Source: RHKX01 sp046330285
GTDB taxonomy: Bacteria; Actinomycetota; Thermoleophilia; Solirubrobacterales; 70-9
Direction: 5' to 3'
DNA: 64,000 bases
Assembly: GCA_046330285.1 (NCBI GenBank)
Contig: JAXLSX010000005.1
Span: 62,001 to 126,000 of the forward strand
Shown here: in pieces, positions 50,320-60,116 of the stretch
Layout: the number at the start of each line of letters is the position of its first letter
How positions within the stretch are numbered: the first letter of the stretch is position 1
The notes under the pieces: model-generated
What the model saw: only the letters and a program-made list of their open reading frames with translations
What the model was told of the DNA's origin: nothing
Databases searched by the model: none
Position numbers and translations under genes: made by a program

Positions 50320-52554
50320 ATGCGCAGCTCGATGGGAGTTCGCCGTGGAATCCGCCGAACGCTGATCGGCGGCCTCGGCGCCGCCGCGTTCGCCCTCGCC
50401 GCCGCCCCTAGTGCCGACGCCGGCATCTCGGCGCTGACCGCCCGCGGCAGCGCCGAGCAGGTCCAGGTCACCGGCGCCACCCCCGGGGCCGACGTCAGGC
50501 TCATGCGCAAGGGTGAGGCCGTCGACTCCGAAGCCGGAGGCGAGCTCGGCGGCGTCGTCTTCCGCAAGGTCGAGCCGGGTGGCGGCTACACCGTCACGTC
50601 GCAGGGCACGACGACGAACTCCTTCCGCGTCTTCAGCAACAAGTCGGCGCCGCCCGACAAGTCGATCTACAACCAGACCCTCGACAGCGGCTACGGGTAC
50701 ATGACGACCCGAGACGGCACGAAGCTCGCGATCAACGTCCACCTGCCGTCCGGCTCGGGCCCGTTCCCGACGCTGATCGAGTACTCCGGCTACGGCTACG
50801 CGCGACCGGGCGCTCCCGAGAGCGGCATCCAGCCGGTCGCCGACGCGCTCGGCTATGCGGTCGTCGACGTCAACATGCGCGGCACCGGCTGCTCCGGCGG
50901 CGCCTTCGACTACTTCGAGCCGCTGCAGGCGCTCGACGGCTACGACATCGTCGAGACGGTGGCCCGTCAGGACTGGGTAGCCGGCGGCAAGGTCGGGATG
51001 CTCGGCATCTCCTACGGCGGCATCAGCCAGCTCTTCGTCGCGGCGACGCAGCCGCCGCACCTCGCCGCGATCACGCCGCTCTCGGTGATCGACAACACGA
51101 TGACCACGCTGTACCCAGGCGGCATCCTCAACACCGGCTTCGCTCTCGCCTGGGCGCAGGACCGGGTCGACGAGGCGCTCCCCGCCTCGCCGACGACCGG
51201 ACAGCCCTGGGCCTGGGACCGGATCGAGGGCGGCGACACCGTCTGCGCCGACAACCAGAAGCTCCATCCCGAGGCGACGAACCTCCTCGACAAGACATAC
51301 AAGAACCGCTACTACCGGCCGAAGGTCGCCGACCCGCTCTCGCCGGTCAAGTTCGTCGACAAGATCAAGGTCCCGGTCTTCATGGCGTGCCAGTGGACGG
51401 ACGAGCAGACCGGCGGTCACTGCCCGACGCTCGTCCGGGCGATGACCGGGACCCGGAAGAAGTGGTTCACGTTCACCAACGGCGTCCACGTCGACTCGCT
51501 CGATCCGACCACCTTCAACCGCTGGTACGACTTCCTCCAGATCTACGTCGCGAAGCAGAAGCCCGAGTTGAGCCCGACCGTCAAGGGGCTCGCACCGATT
51601 CTCTTCCAGGCGTTCACCGGCGTCCCCGGCGTCACGCTGCCCGACGACCCGATCCAGGAGGAGCCCGACTTCGCTTCGGCCAAGGCGGCCTTCGAGGCCC
51701 AGAAGCCGGTCCGGATCCTGTTCGACAACGGCGCCGGCGAGTCGCCCTACAAGCCGGTCCCGGGCTTCGAGCGCTCCTACTCCGACTTCCCGCCGGCGAA
51801 CATGAAGCCGAAGTCGTGGTTCCTCTCGGGCGGCGGCAAGCTGGCCGGCAAGCCCGGCAGCGGCGCCGATGAGTTCTCGTGGGATCCCGACGCGCGGCCC
51901 CCGACCGACTTCAGCGGCGACACCGGCAGCGGGCCCAACGGCCTCTGGACCGACAGCCCGAGCTACGACTGGACCCAGAACCCGGCGGGCACCGCGCTCT
52001 CTTACGTGAGCAAGCCGCTGACGAAGGACATGTCGGTGCTCGGCGCCGGCGAGGTCCAGGTCTGGGTTCGCTCGAAGGCCAAGAACGTCGACCTTCAGGC
52101 AACGGTCACCGAGGTCCGTCCCGACGACAAGGAGACCTTCGTCCAGGGCGGGTGGCTGCGCACCGACGCCCGCAAGATGGACGCGGCCGAGAGCTCACTG
52201 ACCGAGCCCTGGCCGACGTTCCGCAAGAAGGATGCGCAGACGCTTCCGAAGGGTCGCTGGGTCAAGGTCCGGATCCCGCTCTACTACCAGGGACACGTCT
52301 ACCGCGAGGGCTCACGCCTGCGGGTGATCGTCTCGGCGCCGGGCGGCGATCAGCCGATCTGGGCCTTCGCGAACGCCGCTCCCGACGGCACGCCCTGGGT
52401 CGCGATCGCGCATTCGCGCAAGCAGCCGTCGCGACTCGTGTTGCCGGTCGTACCCGGCGGCGCGCCGACCGCCTTGCCGGAGTGCCCGGCGCTGCGCGGC
52501 GAGCCGTGCCGCGACTACGAGCCGCTCGCGAACCAGAAGTTCTCCGGCGGCTGA
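50320..52554 (+). CDS. Secreted CocE/X-Pro dipeptidyl-peptidase-family hydrolase (S15)
   Basis: A 744-aa alpha/beta hydrolase with a signal peptide (about 8-35). A small N-terminal beta domain (about 36-115) precedes the catalytic domain: TLIEYSGYGYARPG, VVDVNMRGTGCSGG, nucleophile elbow GMLGISYGG, and a probable catalytic His in FTNGVHVDSLDP. The C-terminal jelly-roll domain of the family follows (about 560-744, DMSVLGAGEVQVWV, YREGSRLRVIVSAPGGD). Members cleave X-Pro peptides, cocaine-like esters or beta-lactams; the substrate is unknown. It begins four bases after the PHM paralogue stop. Confidence 0.88.
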   Translation: MRSSMGVRRGIRRTLIGGLGAAAFALAAAPSADAGISALTARGSAEQVQVTGATPGADVRLMRKGEAVDSEAGGELGGVVFRKVEPGGGYTVTSQGTTTNSFRVFSNKSAPPDKSIYNQTLDSGYGYMTTRDGTKLAINVHLPSGSGPFPTLIEYSGYGYARPGAPESGIQPVADALGYAVVDVNMRGTGCSGGAFDYFEPLQALDGYDIVETVARQDWVAGGKVGMLGISYGGISQLFVAATQPPHLAAITPLSVIDNTMTTLYPGGILNTGFALAWAQDRVDEALPASPTTGQPWAWDRIEGGDTVCADNQKLHPEATNLLDKTYKNRYYRPKVADPLSPVKFVDKIKVPVFMACQWTDEQTGGHCPTLVRAMTGTRKKWFTFTNGVHVDSLDPTTFNRWYDFLQIYVAKQKPELSPTVKGLAPILFQAFTGVPGVTLPDDPIQEEPDFASAKAAFEAQKPVRILFDNGAGESPYKPVPGFERSYSDFPPANMKPKSWFLSGGGKLAGKPGSGADEFSWDPDARPPTDFSGDTGSGPNGLWTDSPSYDWTQNPAGTALSYVSKPLTKDMSVLGAGEVQVWVRSKAKNVDLQATVTEVRPDDKETFVQGGWLRTDARKMDAAESSLTEPWPTFRKKDAQTLPKGRWVKVRIPLYYQGHVYREGSRLRVIVSAPGGDQPIWAFANAAPDGTPWVAIAHSRKQPSRLVLPVVPGGAPTALPECPALRGEPCRDYEPLANQKFSGG

Positions 52555-52663
52555 CCCGGCCGCGGCGCGACACGCCGTCCACGGTTCAAGGCAAGATGCC
52601 GGTTGGCCGACGAGGCTGACGTGAATCGAGAGGGGAGCGAGCAAGGATGAGGGTGCGGTCGCG

Positions 52664-55078
52664 ATGAGCCTGATGCTCTACAGGCTGAGCCACCTCTGCA
52701 TGCGTCATCGCCGGGTGGTCGTCGGCCTCTGGGGGCTGCTGCTCGTCGCCCTGATCGCGCTCGTCGCGACCGTCGGGGCCCAGACCTCGGACGACCTGAC
52801 GCTCCCCGGCACCGGCTCGACCGAGGCAACCGATCTGCTCGACCGCTACCTGCCCGAGCAGGCGAACGGCACCAACCCGCTCGCCCTCGAGGTCACCGAC
52901 GGCAGGCTCGACCAGGGGGCGTACAAGAAGGCCGTCGACGAGACCGTCGCGGTCTACCGCAAGGACCCGCGGGTGGAGAAGGCCGTCAGCCCGTTCTCCA
53001 GCAAGGGCGAGAAGCAGCTGACCAAGGACGGCAGGATCGGCTACATCTCGCTCACCCTCAGGGCCGGTCCCGACACCCTGACCGAGCAGCACGCCGAGGA
53101 GATCGTCGCGCTCGCGACTCCCGCCGAACGCGCGGGGATCGAAACGTCCGCCGGCGGCTATCTCGGCCAGCAGGCGTCCTCTCCCTCCACCCACGCCAGC
53201 GAGGCGCTCGGGATCCTCGCCGCGATGGTCATCCTGCTGTTCACGTTCGGAACGGCGGTGGCGATGGCGATGCCGATCACGACCGCGATCCTCGGCGTGG
53301 TCATCGGGCTCTGCGCGATCGCCCTCGGCGGCCATGCGATCGAGATCCCGAGCGTGGCCCCGACGCTGGGCACGATGATCGGCCTCGGCGTCGGCATCGA
53401 CTACGCGCTGTTCATCGTCACCCGGCACCGGCGCGGGATGCACGACGGCCTCGACCCCGACGAATCGGTCGCGCGAGCGTGCGCGACCTCCGGCAGCGCC
53501 GTCGCGTTCGCGGGCGGGACCGTCGTCATCGCCCTGTTGTCGCTCCGGTTCGCCGACATCCCGATCGTCAGCGCGCTCGGCTACAGCGCCGCGATCGTGG
53601 TCGTCGTCGCGGTCAGCGTGGCGCTGACGCTCCTGCCCACGTTCCTCTCTCTGCTCGGCCACCGGATCGAGTCGCTGCCGATCGGCCGCCTCCACAAGCC
53701 GGAGCAGCGGGACCACAAGTCGGCCTTCTTCGAGCGCCTCGCACGGTTCGTCGGACGCCACCCATGGTCCTCGGGCGTGGTCGCGATCATCATCATGATC
53801 GCGCTCGCGCTGCCCGCCCTCGACATGCGGCTCGGCCAGCAGGACTACGGCCAGTTCCCGGAGTCGACGACGGTCCGGCAGGCGTACGACACCCTCGACA
53901 AGGGCTTCGGCCCGGGCGTCAACGGCCCGTTCCTGATCGCGGTCAGGTTCGAGCCGCCCGCGCACAACGACCAGAAGCAGCTCGACCAGCTCGAAAACCA
54001 GCAGAAGCAGCAACAGCAGCAGGCGACCCAGCAGGCGAACGAGATCGCCCAGCAGCTCGTCGCCGAGGGCGTCCCTCCGGACGAGGCCCAGCAGCAGGCC
54101 ACCGAAGAGGTGCAGCCGAGCAAGAAGCAGGAGCAGCAGTACGACGAACAGAAGCAGTATCTGCAGTCGACGGCCAGCGACCCCGACCTCGTCCACCTCG
54201 AGAAGCAGATCGGCAAGGCGCAGGGCGTCAAGTCCGCCTCACAGGCGAAGGTGAGCAAGAACGGCAAGGCCGCCGTCTTCTCGGCGATCCCGACCACCGG
54301 CCCCTCGGCCGAGGCGACCTCCGACCTCGTCACGCGGCTCCGCGACGACGTGATCCCGCCGGCGACCGAGGACACCGCCCTGACCGCCTACGTCGGCGGC
54401 AGCACGGCCGCCTACGTCGATCTCGCCGACGTGATCGGCGACAAGCTCCCGCAGGTGATCATCACCGTCGTCGCCCTCAGCTTCCTGCTGCTCGTGGTCG
54501 CCTTCCGCTCGATCCTCGTGCCGGTCACATCGGCGGCGATGAATCTGCTCTCGGTCGCCGCCGCCTACGGTGTGCTCACCGCAGTCTTCGAGAAGGGCTG
54601 GGGGGTCGAGCTGATCGGGCTGGACCACCCGATCCCGATCGTCAGCTTCGTGCCGCTGCTGATGTTCGCGATCCTCTTCGGCCTCTCGATGGACTACCAG
54701 GTGTTCCTGGTCTCGCGGATCGGCGAGCGCTATCTCGAGCTCGACCGCGACAACCACGAGGCCGTCGTCGAGGGTCTCGCGACGAGCGCCCGCGTGATCA
54801 CGTCAGCGGCCCTGATCATGGTCGTCGTGTTCTCGAGCTTCGTCCTCAACGGCAACCCGACGGTCAAGCAGTTCGGGATCGGGATGGCGGCCGCGATCGC
54901 GATCGACGCGACGGTCGTCCGCTGCCTACTGGTCCCCTCGGTGATGATGCTGCTCGGCCGCTCGAACTGGTGGCTGCCGGGATGGATGGAGACGATCCTT
55001 CCCCGAGTCGGCCTCGAGACCGAGGATGCGTTGCCGCCGCTCGGGCCCGACGGCAAGGCCGCCCCGAAGGCCGATTAG
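52664..55078 (+). CDS. MMPL/RND-family transporter with a glutamine-rich periplasmic insert
   Basis: An 804-aa protein, about 12 transmembrane helices in two MMPL halves. Each half has the family's sequence at helix 4-5: GLGVGIDYALFIVTRHR (about 244-260) and LFGLSMDYQVFLVSRIGER (about 674-692), with the proton-relay Asp-Tyr pairs. The second outer loop (about 435-510) has an unusual Gln-rich coiled-coil insert (QLENQQKQQQQQATQQ, QLVAEGVPPDEAQQQ). MmpL proteins export lipids or drugs; the cargo is unknown. Confidence 0.9.
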   Translation: MSLMLYRLSHLCMRHRRVVVGLWGLLLVALIALVATVGAQTSDDLTLPGTGSTEATDLLDRYLPEQANGTNPLALEVTDGRLDQGAYKKAVDETVAVYRKDPRVEKAVSPFSSKGEKQLTKDGRIGYISLTLRAGPDTLTEQHAEEIVALATPAERAGIETSAGGYLGQQASSPSTHASEALGILAAMVILLFTFGTAVAMAMPITTAILGVVIGLCAIALGGHAIEIPSVAPTLGTMIGLGVGIDYALFIVTRHRRGMHDGLDPDESVARACATSGSAVAFAGGTVVIALLSLRFADIPIVSALGYSAAIVVVVAVSVALTLLPTFLSLLGHRIESLPIGRLHKPEQRDHKSAFFERLARFVGRHPWSSGVVAIIIMIALALPALDMRLGQQDYGQFPESTTVRQAYDTLDKGFGPGVNGPFLIAVRFEPPAHNDQKQLDQLENQQKQQQQQATQQANEIAQQLVAEGVPPDEAQQQATEEVQPSKKQEQQYDEQKQYLQSTASDPDLVHLEKQIGKAQGVKSASQAKVSKNGKAAVFSAIPTTGPSAEATSDLVTRLRDDVIPPATEDTALTAYVGGSTAAYVDLADVIGDKLPQVIITVVALSFLLLVVAFRSILVPVTSAAMNLLSVAAAYGVLTAVFEKGWGVELIGLDHPIPIVSFVPLLMFAILFGLSMDYQVFLVSRIGERYLELDRDNHEAVVEGLATSARVITSAALIMVVVFSSFVLNGNPTVKQFGIGMAAAIAIDATVVRCLLVPSVMMLLGRSNWWLPGWMETILPRVGLETEDALPPLGPDGKAAPKAD

Positions 55079-55153
55079 TCCGACGGTCTCGTCCGGTCCC
55101 AATTCACGAAAGGATCCGAACCGGGGGCGCAGCTCCCGAGACAGGAGGCAGAG

Positions 55154-55534
55154 ATGTTCGAGCAGACGAAGGCGTTCAGCGGGTTCTCGGTCGACGACAT
55201 GGACCGCGCCCGGGAGTTCTACGGCGACACCCTCGGAATCGAGATCGAGGACGTGCCCCCGCATGGGCTGATCCGCCTCAAGATCGAGGGCGGCAACCCG
55301 ATCCTCGTCTACCCGAAGGAGGATCACGAGCCCGCGACGTTCACGATCCTCAACTTCCCGGTGGCCGACGTCGAGGGCACGGTCGCCTCGCTCCGCGAGC
55401 GCGGCGTCGAGTTCCAGCGCTACGAGGGCACGCAGATGGAGACCGGCGAGGACGGCATCTTCCGCGGTGGAGGCCCGTTGATCGCGTGGTTCGAGGACCC
55501 CGCGGGCAACGTCCTCTCGGTGGTCGAGGGCTGA
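55154..55534 (+). CDS. VOC-family protein
   Basis: A 126-aa single glyoxalase/bleomycin-resistance fold: FSGFSVDDMDRAREFYGDTLG at the start, and IAWFEDPAGNVLSVVE with a probable metal-ligand Glu at the end. AGGAGG lies seven bases before ATG. Substrate unknown. Confidence 0.88.
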   Translation: MFEQTKAFSGFSVDDMDRAREFYGDTLGIEIEDVPPHGLIRLKIEGGNPILVYPKEDHEPATFTILNFPVADVEGTVASLRERGVEFQRYEGTQMETGEDGIFRGGGPLIAWFEDPAGNVLSVVEG

Positions 55535-55537
55535 GGT

Positions 55538-56434
55538 TCAGCCGGCGTCGGCGGGTGTCGTCCCGACCCCGCCGACGAGCAGCCCGGAGCCGAGGTGGGC
55601 GCCGAGCACCGGACCGACCTCGGTGCAGAAGAGCGGGGGCTTGCCGAGGATCTCCTCGCCGCGCTCGACCAGCCAGGCGGCATCGTCGGGCGATTGGGCG
55701 TGCTGGATGATCCAGTCAGTCGCCTGGCGGTCGCGGAGGACCTCGAGGTAGGACTCCATCCGCGCCAGGGCCCGGCTCTTGGTCCGCACCTTGTCGACCG
55801 GGGTGATCTCGGTACCGAACGTGAGGATCGGCTTGATCTTCAGCGCTGAGCCGAGCAGCGCCTGGGCGGCGCCGATCCGGCCGCCGCGACGCAGGTACTC
55901 GAGCGTGTCGAGGCAGAACCACATCTCGAGCGACTCGCGGGTCGCCCGCGCTTCGGCGACGACCTTCTCGGCACCGGCGCCGAACTGGGCGCAACTGGCG
56001 GCGGAGAGGACCATGCAGCCGAGACCGCCGGCGCCGGTCTGCGCGTCGACGACGTCGACCTTGCCGGGATGGCCGCGCCGCGCCAGCGAGCGCGCGGCCT
56101 CGCGGGCGCTGTCGCACGTGCCCGAGATTCCGGAGGCGATGTGGATCGAGACGACGTCGCGGCCGGCCGCGATCTCGGGTTCGTAGACGGCCTCGAAGTC
56201 TCCGACGGACGGCTGCGAGGTGGTCGGCAGCTTCGGCGTCTCGCGGAGGCGGCGGTAGAACTCGCCGAGGTCGTCCCAGGAGTCCTCGCGCTTCATCTCG
56301 CCGTCCCAGCCGACGTAGAGGCTGACCCGCCGGACGGCGAGCTTGTCGAGCAGCTCGGCGGGGACGTAGGAGGTGGAGTCGGTCACGACCACCACCTCGC
56401 GTTGCTCTTGCTCGTTCGGCACGGTCGGCAACAT
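55538..56434 (-). CDS. DegV family fatty-acid-binding protein
   Basis: A 298-aa protein: VVVVTDSTSYVPAELLDKL (strand and first ligand Ser), TSQPSVGDF, SIHIASGISGTCDSAREAA and WFCLDTLEYLRRGGRIG, the DegV hallmarks for binding a fatty-acid carboxylate. Members act as FakB-type carriers for fatty acid kinase. No fakA gene is visible nearby. Convergent with the VOC gene, 3 bp apart. Confidence 0.88.
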   Translation of the reverse strand: MLPTVPNEQEQREVVVVTDSTSYVPAELLDKLAVRRVSLYVGWDGEMKREDSWDDLGEFYRRLRETPKLPTTSQPSVGDFEAVYEPEIAAGRDVVSIHIASGISGTCDSAREAARSLARRGHPGKVDVVDAQTGAGGLGCMVLSAASCAQFGAGAEKVVAEARATRESLEMWFCLDTLEYLRRGGRIGAAQALLGSALKIKPILTFGTEITPVDKVRTKSRALARMESYLEVLRDRQATDWIIQHAQSPDDAAWLVERGEEILGKPPLFCTEVGPVLGAHLGSGLLVGGVGTTPADAG

Positions 56435-56505
56435 ACGCTGATTCGGCGATTCGAACGCCGCCGCTCCCGTTTCCTGTAAGAAAGGGCGTCGATGGAGCCG
56501 CGTCG

Positions 56506-58128
56506 ATGAGCAAGTGGTCGGTCCTCGTCGTGCTCGGTGCGGCGCAGTTCCTGATGGTCCTCGACCAGGCGGTGATGAACGTCGCCATCTCCCAGCTCGT
56601 CGAGGATTTCGACACGACCGTGACGACGATCCAGGCAGTGATCGCCCTCTACGCGCTGGTCATGGCGGCGCTGATGATGACCGGCGGAAAGATCGGCGAC
56701 ATCATCGGGCGGCGGCGGGCCTTCGCGATCGGGATGGTCATCTACGGCACCGGCTCGGCCTTGACGGCGGCTTCGTGGAGCGTGCCGAGCCTGATGCTCG
56801 GCTGGTCGATCCTCGAGGGCATCGGCGCTGCGCTGGTCCTGCCGGCGCTCGTCGCGCTGACCGCCGCGACCTACAGGGGCGAGGGCCGCGCGATCGCCTA
56901 CGGCGTCCTCGGCGGCATCGCCGGTGCCGGCATCGCGGTCGGCCCGATCCTCGGCGGCTGGGCGACGACGGAGCTGAGTTGGCGCGTCGTCTTCGTCGGC
57001 GAGGTTGTCGTCGCAATCGCGATCCTGCTGGCCACCAGGCTGCTCCCCGAACCCGAGCGGGAGGGGCCGCGCCCCCGGCTCGACTGGGTCGGCGCGGCGG
57101 CTTCGGCCCTCGGCCTCGCCCTGCTGGTCCTCGGCGTCCTGCAGGCGAGCAACTGGGGCTGGCTACGGCCGCTGAACTCGCCGATCGAGCCGTTCGGCTT
57201 CTCGCTGACCCCGTTCGTGATCGCGGCGGGCGCAGTCGTGCTCGCCGGCTTCCGGTCCTGGGAGCGTCGCCGTGAGACTCGCGGCGACGAGCCCCTCATC
57301 CACTTCCGCCTGTTCGGCAACGGCATGCTTCGCGGCGGGCTGACGATGCTGCTCGCCCAGAACCTGATCCTGATGGGGATCTTCTTCACGGTCCCGTTGT
57401 TCCTGCAGATCGTCCAGGGCCTCGATGCGCTCGACACCGGCATCCGGATGCTGCCCGCCTCGGTCGGCCTGTTCGTCAGCGCCCTCGCCGGCTCCGCCCT
57501 CGCGAAGCGGTTCCCGGCCCGGCCCCTCGTCCGGACCGGCCTCGCGATCGTCTTCGTCTCGACGCTGCTCCTGCTCGACACCGTCGACGCCACCCTCGAC
57601 TCGACCTCTTTCCTGGTCGCGATGGGCGTGCTCGGTATCGGCATGGGACTCGTGGTCTCCCAGCTCGGAAATGTCGTCCAGTCGTCGATCGGCGAGGCCG
57701 ATCGCAGCGAGGCCGGCGGCCTCCAGAACACGGCCGCCCAGCTCGGCTCGTCGCTCGGCACCGCGCTGCTCGGCGCAGTCGTCATCAGCGGGCTGATCTT
57801 CGCCTTCTCGAACAACGTCGCCTCCGACGCCCGGATCTCCGCCGACGTCAAGCAGGAGGTCGACGTCCGGCTCTCGTCGGGCGGATCCTTCGTCTCCTCC
57901 GATCAGGTCCGGCAGGCATCCGAACAGGCGGGTGTGAGTCCGGCCGAGACCGATGCCGTCGTCGAGGGTTACGAGTCGGCGCAGATCAATGCGCTCAAGA
58001 CCGCCTTCCTGTTCGCCGGGCTGATCGTCCTTGCGTCCTTCTGGGCGGCCCGGAACCTGCCCGCCGAGCGGTTCGAGGAGATCGAGGCCGCCCGCGCTCC
58101 GCCCGAGCTCGCGGCCGCCGATGCCTGA
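56506..58128 (+). CDS. MFS transporter, DHA2 (14-helix) drug-efflux type
   Basis: A 540-aa membrane protein: VLDQAVMNVAISQLVEDF in helix 1, motif A GGKIGDIIGRRRAFAIG, motif C-like GGIAGAGIAVGPILGGW. A soluble loop of about 70 residues (about 440-505) lies before the last helix. Proton-driven multidrug efflux is the family role. It overlaps the HAD gene by 8 bp. Confidence 0.9.
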   Translation: MSKWSVLVVLGAAQFLMVLDQAVMNVAISQLVEDFDTTVTTIQAVIALYALVMAALMMTGGKIGDIIGRRRAFAIGMVIYGTGSALTAASWSVPSLMLGWSILEGIGAALVLPALVALTAATYRGEGRAIAYGVLGGIAGAGIAVGPILGGWATTELSWRVVFVGEVVVAIAILLATRLLPEPEREGPRPRLDWVGAAASALGLALLVLGVLQASNWGWLRPLNSPIEPFGFSLTPFVIAAGAVVLAGFRSWERRRETRGDEPLIHFRLFGNGMLRGGLTMLLAQNLILMGIFFTVPLFLQIVQGLDALDTGIRMLPASVGLFVSALAGSALAKRFPARPLVRTGLAIVFVSTLLLLDTVDATLDSTSFLVAMGVLGIGMGLVVSQLGNVVQSSIGEADRSEAGGLQNTAAQLGSSLGTALLGAVVISGLIFAFSNNVASDARISADVKQEVDVRLSSGGSFVSSDQVRQASEQAGVSPAETDAVVEGYESAQINALKTAFLFAGLIVLASFWAARNLPAERFEEIEAARAPPELAAADA

Positions 58129-58786
58129 GGCGGTCATCTTCGACCTCGACGGGGTGCTGCTCGACTCCGAGCAGCGCTGGAACGAGGCAAAGGAGGCGGT
58201 TGCGCGCGCCGCGGGCGGCAGATGGCGCGACGACGCGGCCGAGACGATGATGGGGATGAGCTCGCCGGAGTGGTCGGCGTGGATGCGCGACGCGCTCGCC
58301 GTGCCGCTCGACGCCGAGGCGATCAACGAGGCGGTCGTCGAGCGGATGGCCGCGGGCTACGCCGACGGGCTTCCGCTGCTGCCGGGGGCGGTCGAGGCGG
58401 TGCGGGCGCTGGCGGACCGCTGGCCGCTCGGTCTCGCCTCCTCCTCGAACCGCGAAATCATTGACGTGTTCCTGCAGCTGTCCGGGCTCGCGAGCGAGTT
58501 CGCGGTGACGCTCTCCTCCGAGCAGGTCGCTCGCGGCAAGCCCGCGCCCGACGTCTATCTCGAGGCGACCCGGTTGCTCGCGGCCGAACCGGCCGCATGC
58601 GTCGCCGTCGAGGACTCGGGCAACGGCCTGCGCGCCGCCGCGGCCGCCGGGATGGCCGTGATCGCCGTGCCCAACCCGCACTACCCGCCGCCGGCCGAGG
58701 CCCTGGCGCTCGCCGCCGCCACTGTCGCGACCCCCGGCGAGGTGACGCCGGAGCTCGTCGTGAGCGTTGCCGCCGCCCGCCCGTAG
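58121..58786 (+). CDS. HAD-superfamily phosphatase (beta-phosphoglucomutase-like)
   Basis: A 221-aa protein: nucleophile motif IFDLDGVLLDSE (about 5-16), motif II LASSSNRE, motif III Lys in RGKPAPDVYLEA, motif IV VEDSGNGLRAAAAAG. A helical cap lies after motif I. It hydrolyses a small phosphate ester, unknown which. Its start lies in the end of the transporter gene. Confidence 0.9.
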   Translation: MPEAVIFDLDGVLLDSEQRWNEAKEAVARAAGGRWRDDAAETMMGMSSPEWSAWMRDALAVPLDAEAINEAVVERMAAGYADGLPLLPGAVEAVRALADRWPLGLASSSNREIIDVFLQLSGLASEFAVTLSSEQVARGKPAPDVYLEATRLLAAEPAACVAVEDSGNGLRAAAAAGMAVIAVPNPHYPPPAEALALAAATVATPGEVTPELVVSVAAARP

Positions 58787-58789
58787 ACT
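58784..58789 (+). promoter_or_regulatory. -10 box TAGACT, leaderless start of the M20 peptidase
   Basis: TAGACT, seven bases, GTG at 58797. It overlaps the last codons of the HAD gene (stop at 58784-58786). No Shine-Dalgarno. Confidence 0.5.
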
Positions 58790-58796
58790 CGCGGCC

Positions 58797-60116
58797 GTGC
58801 CGGTACCCGAGCCCGCCACCGAGGAGCGGCTGCGCGACGAGGTTCGCGAGCTGACCCGCGAGCTGATCCGGATCGACACCTCGAACCCGCCCGGCCGTGA
58901 GTCGATCGCGGCCGAGTTCGTCGCCGGCTACCTGGCGGAGGCCGGCGTCGAGGCCGAGCTCGCCGGGCCGGATCCGGCCCGGCTGAACCTGATCGCCCGG
59001 ATCGAGGGGGCGGGGGAGGGGCCGTCGCTGATGCTGATGGCCCACACCGACGTCGTTCCGGCGCCGGACGCGGACTGGTCGATGCCACCGTTCGCCGGTG
59101 AGGTCCGCGACGACCGCGTCTACGGCCGTGGTGCCGCAGACATGAAGGGTGAGCTGGCGGCGCGCATCGTGGCCTTCGCCGAGATCGCCCGGAGCGGTGA
59201 GCGCCCCGCCGGCGACGTCGTCCTCATCGCCGAGTCGGACGAGGAGCGCAACACGGCCGACGTCGGGATGTCCTGGCTCGTCCGCGAGCGCCCCGACATC
59301 CGCTGCGACTACGCGATCAACGAGGGCGGCGGCATGGTCCTCGAGCTCGCCGACGGCCGCCGGGTCGTGACGATCTCGATCGGCGAGAAGCAGGTCGCCT
59401 CGCTGCGGCTCCGCTTTCACGGCCGCGCCGGCCACGCCTCGGTCCCGGCCGGCGCCGACAACGTCCTCGGCCGCGCCGCCGAGGCCGTCCGCAGGCTGAT
59501 CGGCCACGATGCTCCGGCCGAGCTGACGCCGCCGATCGCGGCGGCGCTCGACGGCCTCGGAGCGCCCTCCGACGATCCGGCGGCGGCCGTCGAATGGGCG
59601 GCCGGGCAGCATCCGGTCCTCGCCGGGATGGTCCCGGCGATGACGCGGATGACGATCACCCCGACCGGGTTGCAGACCCACGAGCCCGCGAACGTGATCC
59701 CGCCGTTCGCCGACGTGATCTGCGACTGCCGGGCCCTGCCCGGCCAGGGCGTCGACGACGTCCGCGAGCAGCTCGACCGTGCGCTCGACGGGGTCGCCTA
59801 CGAGCTCGAGTTGCTGGAGCCACTCGAGGGCGGCACGGAGTCGGCCACGGATACGCCGCTCTACTCGATCTGCGAGGACTACGTGCGGGAGCGACTGCCG
59901 GGTGCGGAGCTGCTGCCGATCGTGACGCCGGGGTTCACCGATTCGCACTGGGTCCGCCGGGCGCACGGGACGATCGCCTACGGGTTCGCTCCGGTCTTCT
60001 CGACCCCGCTGTCGGTCTACCTCGACGGCATGCACGGCGCCGACGAGGCGATCGACGTCGCCGATCTCGCCGAGATGACCGCGTTCAACCTCGCGGCCGC
60101 TCGCTCCCTCAGGTAG
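58797..60116 (+). CDS. M20-family metallopeptidase/deacylase
   Basis: A 439-aa zinc enzyme of the ArgE/DapE/CPG2 type. Metal ligands are seen in LMAHTDVVP (His), YGRGAADMKGELA (Asp), SDEERNT (catalytic Glu-Glu equivalent) and, near the end, FTDSHWVRRAH (His). A lid dimerisation domain lies at about 190-300 (RFHGRAGHASVP). It cleaves a peptide or N-acyl amino acid; the substrate is not determined. The start is set by the leaderless promoter. The 3' end overlaps the convergent deacetylase gene by 8 bp. Confidence 0.9.
   Translation: MPVPEPATEERLRDEVRELTRELIRIDTSNPPGRESIAAEFVAGYLAEAGVEAELAGPDPARLNLIARIEGAGEGPSLMLMAHTDVVPAPDADWSMPPFAGEVRDDRVYGRGAADMKGELAARIVAFAEIARSGERPAGDVVLIAESDEERNTADVGMSWLVRERPDIRCDYAINEGGGMVLELADGRRVVTISIGEKQVASLRLRFHGRAGHASVPAGADNVLGRAAEAVRRLIGHDAPAELTPPIAAALDGLGAPSDDPAAAVEWAAGQHPVLAGMVPAMTRMTITPTGLQTHEPANVIPPFADVICDCRALPGQGVDDVREQLDRALDGVAYELELLEPLEGGTESATDTPLYSICEDYVRERLPGAELLPIVTPGFTDSHWVRRAHGTIAYGFAPVFSTPLSVYLDGMHGADEAIDVADLAEMTAFNLAAARSLR

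Noticed and set aside
48384..50567. 727-aa minus-strand frame, and similar long frames at 20349-22064, 23712-25412, 41841-43862 and 46712-48610
   Set aside because: All lie exactly antisense to strongly recognised genes and have no motif of their own.
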